From Oscillospiraceae bacterium (GTDB lineage: Bacteria; Bacillota; Clostridia; Oscillospirales; Oscillospiraceae): 64,000 bases of DNA. The notes under the pieces were generated by a model that saw only the letters and a program-made list of their open reading frames with translations, made no database searches and was not told the DNA's origin. Location of the stretch: assembly GCA_910575265.1 (NCBI GenBank), contig CAJTEA010000002.1, forward strand, positions 125,503 through 189,502, written 5' to 3'. Below are positions 60,109-64,000 of the stretch, piece after piece (positions within the stretch are counted from its first letter, which is position 1; each line of letters opens with the position of its first letter). Both the position numbers and the translations under genes were made by a program.

Positions 60109-60138
60109 TTGAACTGTTGGCCATTTCTATGATATACT
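60109..60138 (+). promoter_or_regulatory. promoter of the chemoreceptor gene
   Basis: TTGAAC (60109-60114), 18 bp, TATACT (60133-60138). Confidence 0.55.
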
Positions 60139-60198
60139 GAATTAAATTTCTTCGTCTGCCCGCCACAGGCGGCAGTTCAAAAAGTGAGGGTGTCATTT

Positions 60199-61866
60199 AT
60201 GCGCAAGAGTATCAAAAAAATGGTTTTCATCCGAGTGATCGCGGCACTGGTGTCCATACTGCTGTTTAGCGGGGTCACAACCTTCAACCTTCTTCGGATC
60301 AAAGAGATGCAGGGGGACAGCGCGGCCACTGTCGCTCTGCTCAACCGGGCTCAGTCCGCCGAGGTGGCTCATTACAAGTGGTCCTCTAACCTGAGCAACG
60401 CCCTTTACGCCGGAACAGAGTTTACCGGGAGCAAGGATCCGACTACCTGTGTGCTGGGCCAGTGGCTCTACGGCGAGGAGGGGACGGACGACGCGGAGAT
60501 TCTCGCCCTGCGGCAGGAGATGGAGCCTCTGCACAAGGCGCTGCATGAGTCCGCCGACTACGTGCTGAATCTGCTCGCAAGCAACCCAGGTCAGGCCCAG
60601 GCCTATTATCAGGATACCATCCAGTCCAACCTGAGCACTCTGGTGGGGAAGCTGGACAAGGTGATTGAGCTGGGAACCGCGATTAACGAGGACAAGACCA
60701 GTCAGATGCATTCCACCATTATGTGGATGCAGGCCATTACGGCCGCCTGTCTGGCTTTGGCGCTGTTCTGTCTCATCAGTCTGGTGCTGTATGTCCTGAA
60801 AAGCATTCTCGCCCCCATTCTTCACATCACCCAGAAAGTGGAGCCCCTTCACGATGGACGGCTGGATCTGGCCCTGGATTATGCCGCCAATGACGAGCTG
60901 GGCGATCTGTCCGGCACCCTGGAAAAGGCTATGGAGCGAATCCGCGGCTATATCTGGGATCTGAACCGGGTGATGGAGCAGCTGGCTCAGGGCAATTTCA
61001 ACGTAAAGACCGCTACCCCCTTTATCGGCGATTTCCGCACAATTGAGGAGTCCATTGATATGCTGACCTCCCAGCTGTCCACCGCCATTGACAGCATCCA
61101 TCAGGCCCAGCTTCAGGTATCCGGCAACGCCGAGCACCTGTCCAGCGGCGCTCAGAACCTGGCCCAGGGGGCCACGGAGCAGGCCAGCGCCGTGCAGGAG
61201 CTGTACGCCACTCTGGATGTGCTGTCCAAGAGCGCAGCGGATAATGTAAAGACCGCAGCCCACGCTCAGGACACCGCCGTGAAAACCGGCGAACAGGTGA
61301 GCGTCAGCGGCCAGCAGATGGAACAGATGATCGCCGCCATGGGCGATATCACCCGGGCCTCCCAGCAGATCGAAAAGATCATCGCCACCATCGAGGACAT
61401 CGCCTTCCAGACCAACATTCTGGCCCTGAACGCCGCCGTGGAGGCCGCCCGGGCCGGTTCCGCCGGCAAGGGCTTCGCCGTGGTCGCCGACGAGGTGCGC
61501 AACCTGGCCTCCAAGTCCGACGAGGCCGCCAAGGCCACCAAGGGGCTCATCGAGAATTCCGTCCAGGCCACCGCCCGGGGCAGCCACATCGTGGACGAGG
61601 TGTCTGAGACGCTGAAAAAGACCCTGGTGCTGGTGCAGGAGTCCAGCCGCTCCATCCAGGAGATTACAAAAGCGGTGGAGAGCGACGCGGAGTCCATCGC
61701 CCAGGTCACCGAGGGTATCGGCCAGATTTCCGCCGTGGTCCAGAGCAATTCCGCCAGCAGCGAGGAATCCGCCGCCGTCAGCTCTGAGCTGTTCAACCAG
61801 GTCCAGGTCATGGAGTCCCAGACCAAGAAATTCAAGCTCAAAAATCGGGCCGGCGCGAGCTTCTAA
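60199..61866 (+). CDS. methyl-accepting chemotaxis protein with N-terminal CZB-like zinc domain
   Basis: A 555-residue chemoreceptor. Membrane segments lie at ~10-30 and ~175-200 ([20 protein letters not shown]). The outer domain between them reads [12 protein letters not shown], then [12 protein letters not shown], then [13 protein letters not shown]. This is the H...CxLGxW...H...H pattern of CZB (chemoreceptor zinc-binding) domains, which are more often cytoplasmic. A HAMP domain and the signalling tip [20 protein letters not shown] and [20 protein letters not shown] follow. It probably senses zinc or an oxidant such as hypochlorite (inference). No chemotaxis genes are nearby. ATG 60199 follows a weak GAGGG site. 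Confidence 0.9.
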   Translation: MRKSIKKMVFIRVIAALVSILLFSGVTTFNLLRIKEMQGDSAATVALLNRAQSAEVAHYKWSSNLSNALYAGTEFTGSKDPTTCVLGQWLYGEEGTDDAEILALRQEMEPLHKALHESADYVLNLLASNPGQAQAYYQDTIQSNLSTLVGKLDKVIELGTAINEDKTSQMHSTIMWMQAITAACLALALFCLISLVLYVLKSILAPILHITQKVEPLHDGRLDLALDYAANDELGDLSGTLEKAMERIRGYIWDLNRVMEQLAQGNFNVKTATPFIGDFRTIEESIDMLTSQLSTAIDSIHQAQLQVSGNAEHLSSGAQNLAQGATEQASAVQELYATLDVLSKSAADNVKTAAHAQDTAVKTGEQVSVSGQQMEQMIAAMGDITRASQQIEKIIATIEDIAFQTNILALNAAVEAARAGSAGKGFAVVADEVRNLASKSDEAAKATKGLIENSVQATARGSHIVDEVSETLKKTLVLVQESSRSIQEITKAVESDAESIAQVTEGIGQISAVVQSNSASSEESAAVSSELFNQVQVMESQTKKFKLKNRAGASF

Positions 61867-61883
61867 ACCGAATTCACAGAAAA

Positions 61884-61918
61884 GGAGGGTCCCAACCGGG
61901 ACCCTCCGCTTTTCTTTG
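61884..61918. terminator. terminator between chemoreceptor and ABC transporter genes
   Basis: GGAGGGTCCC-AACC-GGGACCCTCC (perfect 10-bp stem) then GCTTTTCTTT, at convergent gene ends. On the minus strand TTTTCT follows. Confidence 0.88.
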
Positions 61919-61919
61919 C

Positions 61920-62996
61920 TCACAGAATATGCACCGACTCCGGATCAAAGACCAGAGAGCAGCTCTCGCCTACCTGATAAATACGCTTATTTTTGGGGTT
62001 GTAGTCGGTGAGCTTCACCAGCGTGTTCCCCACCTTCACATGGTAATTCTGATAGGATCCCATAAAACAGGACAGGGTCACCTGGCAGGGCAGGCCACCC
62101 TGGTCGGCCAAAACGGCGGACTCGGGCCGCAGGACCACGGTGTACTCCTTCCCCTGGGTCATCCCCGCCTTGGCCGGAACCCGGGCGGAGGAGCCCTCCA
62201 CATTCAGAACCGCGTGGTCGCCGTCCATCTGATCCAGCCTTCCCTTGAGGAAGTTGGCCTCCCCGATGAAGTCGGCCACAAACTCGCTGTTGGGGTGGTA
62301 GTAGATGTCCTGAGGGGAACCCATTTGGGCCACCACGCCCTTGTTCATGATGATAATGTTGTCTGACAGGGCCATAGCCTCGCTCTGGTCGTGGGTGACG
62401 TAGATGGCGGTGATGCCCACCTCCTGCTGGATGCGGCGAATTTCGGTGCGCATGGAAACCCGGAGCTTGGCGTCCAGGTTGGACAGGGGCTCGTCAAAGA
62501 GCAGCACGCTGGGCTCGATGACCAGGGCCCGGGCCAGGGCCACCCGCTGCTGCTGGCCACCGGACAGCTGGTTGGTCATGCGGCCCTCCATACCGGTGAG
62601 CTCCACCAGGTCCAGAATGCGCATAACCCGGTTTTTAATCTCGTCCTTGGGCACCTTGCGCAGCTTCAGGCCATAAGCCACGTTGTCAAAGACATTGTAG
62701 TGGGGCAGCAGGGCGTAGCTCTGGAACACCATAGCGGTATCCCGCTTGTTGGGGGTGAGGGCGTTGATGGCCTCCTCCCCCAGGTAGATTTCCCCCTCGT
62801 CCGGGCTTTCAAAGCCGGCGATCATCCGCAAAGTGGTGGTCTTGCCGCAGCCGGAGGGACCCAGCAGCGTAACGAAGGAGCCCGGCTCGATGGTCAGGGA
62901 GGTGTCCTTCACCGCGTAGAAGTCCTTGCCGGTCTTGGGGTCCTGATAGATTTTGGAGATGTGGTCCAGACGGACCCCTTTTTTCTCTTTGGACAT
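61920..62996 (-). CDS. ABC importer ATPase (Fbp/Pot-type)
   Basis: A 358-residue importer ATPase. Walker [22 protein letters not shown]-loop FQSYALLPHYNVFDN, signature [17 protein letters not shown], Walker B VLLFDEPLSNLD and switch YVTHDQSEA, with a C-terminal TOBE domain. It belongs to the group that includes ferric iron (FbpC), 2-aminoethylphosphonate and polyamine transporters. The large two-part permease upstream favours iron or phosphonate, unresolved. It starts 3 bp after the permease stop. It is distinct from potA at 52.8 kb. Confidence 0.9.
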   Translation of the reverse strand: MSKEKKGVRLDHISKIYQDPKTGKDFYAVKDTSLTIEPGSFVTLLGPSGCGKTTTLRMIAGFESPDEGEIYLGEEAINALTPNKRDTAMVFQSYALLPHYNVFDNVAYGLKLRKVPKDEIKNRVMRILDLVELTGMEGRMTNQLSGGQQQRVALARALVIEPSVLLFDEPLSNLDAKLRVSMRTEIRRIQQEVGITAIYVTHDQSEAMALSDNIIIMNKGVVAQMGSPQDIYYHPNSEFVADFIGEANFLKGRLDQMDGDHAVLNVEGSSARVPAKAGMTQGKEYTVVLRPESAVLADQGGLPCQVTLSCFMGSYQNYHVKVGNTLVKLTDYNPKNKRIYQVGESCSLVFDPESVHIL

Positions 62997-62999
62997 GGC

Positions 63000-64000
63000 T
63001 TAGCCCTCCTTGATGACTTGGATGTTGATTCGCTTGGTTTTTGCCTTTTTCACCTTTTCTGGCTTCAGCTTCCGGCTGGTGCCGAAGTATTTGATAAACA
63101 GGTTCATCAGCAGCACCGAGCCGTAGGTAATGAGGATCAGTATGGTGGCGAAGGCGCAGGCGATGGAGTAGGCGCCCTTCTCGGCGAACTCGTTGATCTG
63201 CACCGTGATGAGGTAGACGCTGGGGGTGACCAGCAGGATGATGGCGGAAATGGCGGTGATGGACCGGACGAAGGCAGTCACCAGTCCGGAGAGGAAGGAG
63301 TCCTTAATCAGCGGGAGGGTCACCGTCATGAACACCTTGAAGCTGTCCGCCCCCATGTCGTAGGCCGACTCCTCGATAGACTTGTCGATCTGCCGCAGGG
63401 CGGAGATGCCGCTCCTTGTTCCCGTGGGCAGGGAACGCACCACAAAGACAATAATCAGAATGGCCGCGCTGCCGTAGATGCCCCCCAGCAGACCGTTGGG
63501 AAACAGACCATGCAGAGCGCCGGCCTCCTGGATCACCTTGCCGTTTTCCACAACTGCGTCGGCAAAAATTGACCAGTTGGCACTGTGGAACAGGCCGCCC
63601 GAGTAGCCCCGGATGTACCCCACGCCCAGTACCGTGCCGGGCACGGCCATGGCCAGCATGGACACCGCCTCGATAAAGCCCTTGGACTTAAATTTCCGCT
63701 TTACCACCAGATAGGAGATAATCATGGACAGCAGGGCGGTGATGGGGGCGGCGATGAGGGACAGGACAAAGGAGTCCCGGAAGGCCTGGAGGCCGTGGTA
63801 CCGGGTGAACACCTGGCCGAACCATTTGAAGGTCAGGGGGGTGAACTTATAACCCCAGGTGGGGAACAGGGCCCCGATGGGCACGCAGGCGTACATCATG
63901 ATGACGAAGATGGTAGCCAGAGAGCACAGGAGGGTCAGCGGGACAGTGACGCTCCGGTCATCAATAAGCATTCGGCCCCGGCTGGCCTTGCCGGTGAGGG
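63000..64000 (-). CDS. ABC importer permease (FbpB-like), runs past the window edge
   Basis: At least 333 C-terminal residues of a permease. Six hydrophobic segments are visible, with the coupling motif EESAYDMGADSFKVFMTVTL and a basic tail. The frame stays open to the window end (KASRGR before the first ATG at 63969-63971). The visible part equals one full permease half. The protein is therefore likely a ~550-residue two-domain FbpB-type permease, with the first half outside the window. That is inference from the open frame. It would work with the ATPase 3 bp downstream. Confidence 0.85.
   Translation of the reverse strand, partial: LTGKASRGRMLIDDRSVTVPLTLLCSLATIFVIMMYACVPIGALFPTWGYKFTPLTFKWFGQVFTRYHGLQAFRDSFVLSLIAAPITALLSMIISYLVVKRKFKSKGFIEAVSMLAMAVPGTVLGVGYIRGYSGGLFHSANWSIFADAVVENGKVIQEAGALHGLFPNGLLGGIYGSAAILIIVFVVRSLPTGTRSGISALRQIDKSIEESAYDMGADSFKVFMTVTLPLIKDSFLSGLVTAFVRSITAISAIILLVTPSVYLITVQINEFAEKGAYSIACAFATILILITYGSVLLMNLFIKYFGTSRKLKPEKVKKAKTKRINIQVIKEG

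Noticed and set aside
60193-61923. A 576-codon minus-strand frame opposite the chemoreceptor
   Set aside because: Shadow of the Ala/Glu-rich receptor coding strand; Gly/Leu/His-rich translation with no domain.

Overview
The window looks like chromosome of a spore-forming, GC-rich Clostridia bacterium of the Oscillospiraceae type (Flavonifractor / Lawsonibacter / Oscillibacter-like). That placement is inferred from gene content: dipicolinate synthase genes, a split transketolase, a family II pyrophosphatase with CBS/DRTGG domains, secreted proteins with SLH-like and stalk-type domains, Firmicutes-type ribosome binding sites and consensus sigma-A promoters. Most of the window is core chromosome. 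The accessory islands are a RADAR-type defence locus (about 22.6-30.1 kb) and a small AT-rich XRE/lipoprotein pair (54.2-55.3 kb).

Layout. 0-3 kb: a truncated GH13 glucosidase, and a LysR regulator divergent from a MATE exporter across a 22-bp palindrome. 2.9-4.4 kb: metK under a perfect promoter and a SAM-I riboswitch. 4.4-9.3 kb: deoC, dpaAB, a small protein opposite an XRE regulator, and the two transketolase halves. 9.4-11.1 kb: tRNA-Pro(GGG) and a second MATE exporter. 11.1-19.8 kb: one operon for chorismate, Phe and Tyr synthesis (aroF-tyrA-aroB-aroA-aroC-pheA-aroEK-aroD). It is preceded by a 34-codon leader peptide dense in Phe and Tyr and by an intrinsic terminator, which looks like ribosome-mediated attenuation. 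19.8-22.5 kb: a flotillin and a DinJ-like protein with a long extra domain.

22.6-30.1 kb: rdrA (P-loop ATPase) and rdrB (large divergent adenosine deaminase), the two core genes of the RADAR anti-phage system. Upstream lies a 589-aa protein with a phosphoribosyltransferase-like motif. It has its own promoter, followed by three GTTCAT repeats spaced exactly one helical turn apart. I know of no RADAR partner of this kind, and this is the best candidate for something undescribed.

30.2-34.9 kb: rplM-rpsI, ttcA-like, a ComEC-like hydrolase, a ParB-like protein and a phosphoesterase. 34.9-41.2 kb: an F-type ATP synthase operon with no separate delta gene. Instead the C-terminal part of delta is fused to the front of the alpha subunit, and subunit c carries a signal-peptide-like extension. 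41.2-48 kb: GH5 and GH26-like secreted glycosidases, cutC, a pyrophosphatase and an unknown gene. 48-50 kb: rpsB-tsf. 50-54 kb: potA-potB-potCD spermidine/putrescine importer with permease and binding protein fused. 54-64 kb: XRE/lipoprotein pair with twin operators, uridine phosphorylase, an unknown membrane-anchored protein, trkA-trkH, a chemoreceptor with an N-terminal CZB-like zinc domain, and a second ABC importer that runs off the end.

All assignments come from reading motifs, gene order and signals by eye. No database search, folding program or alignment was run.
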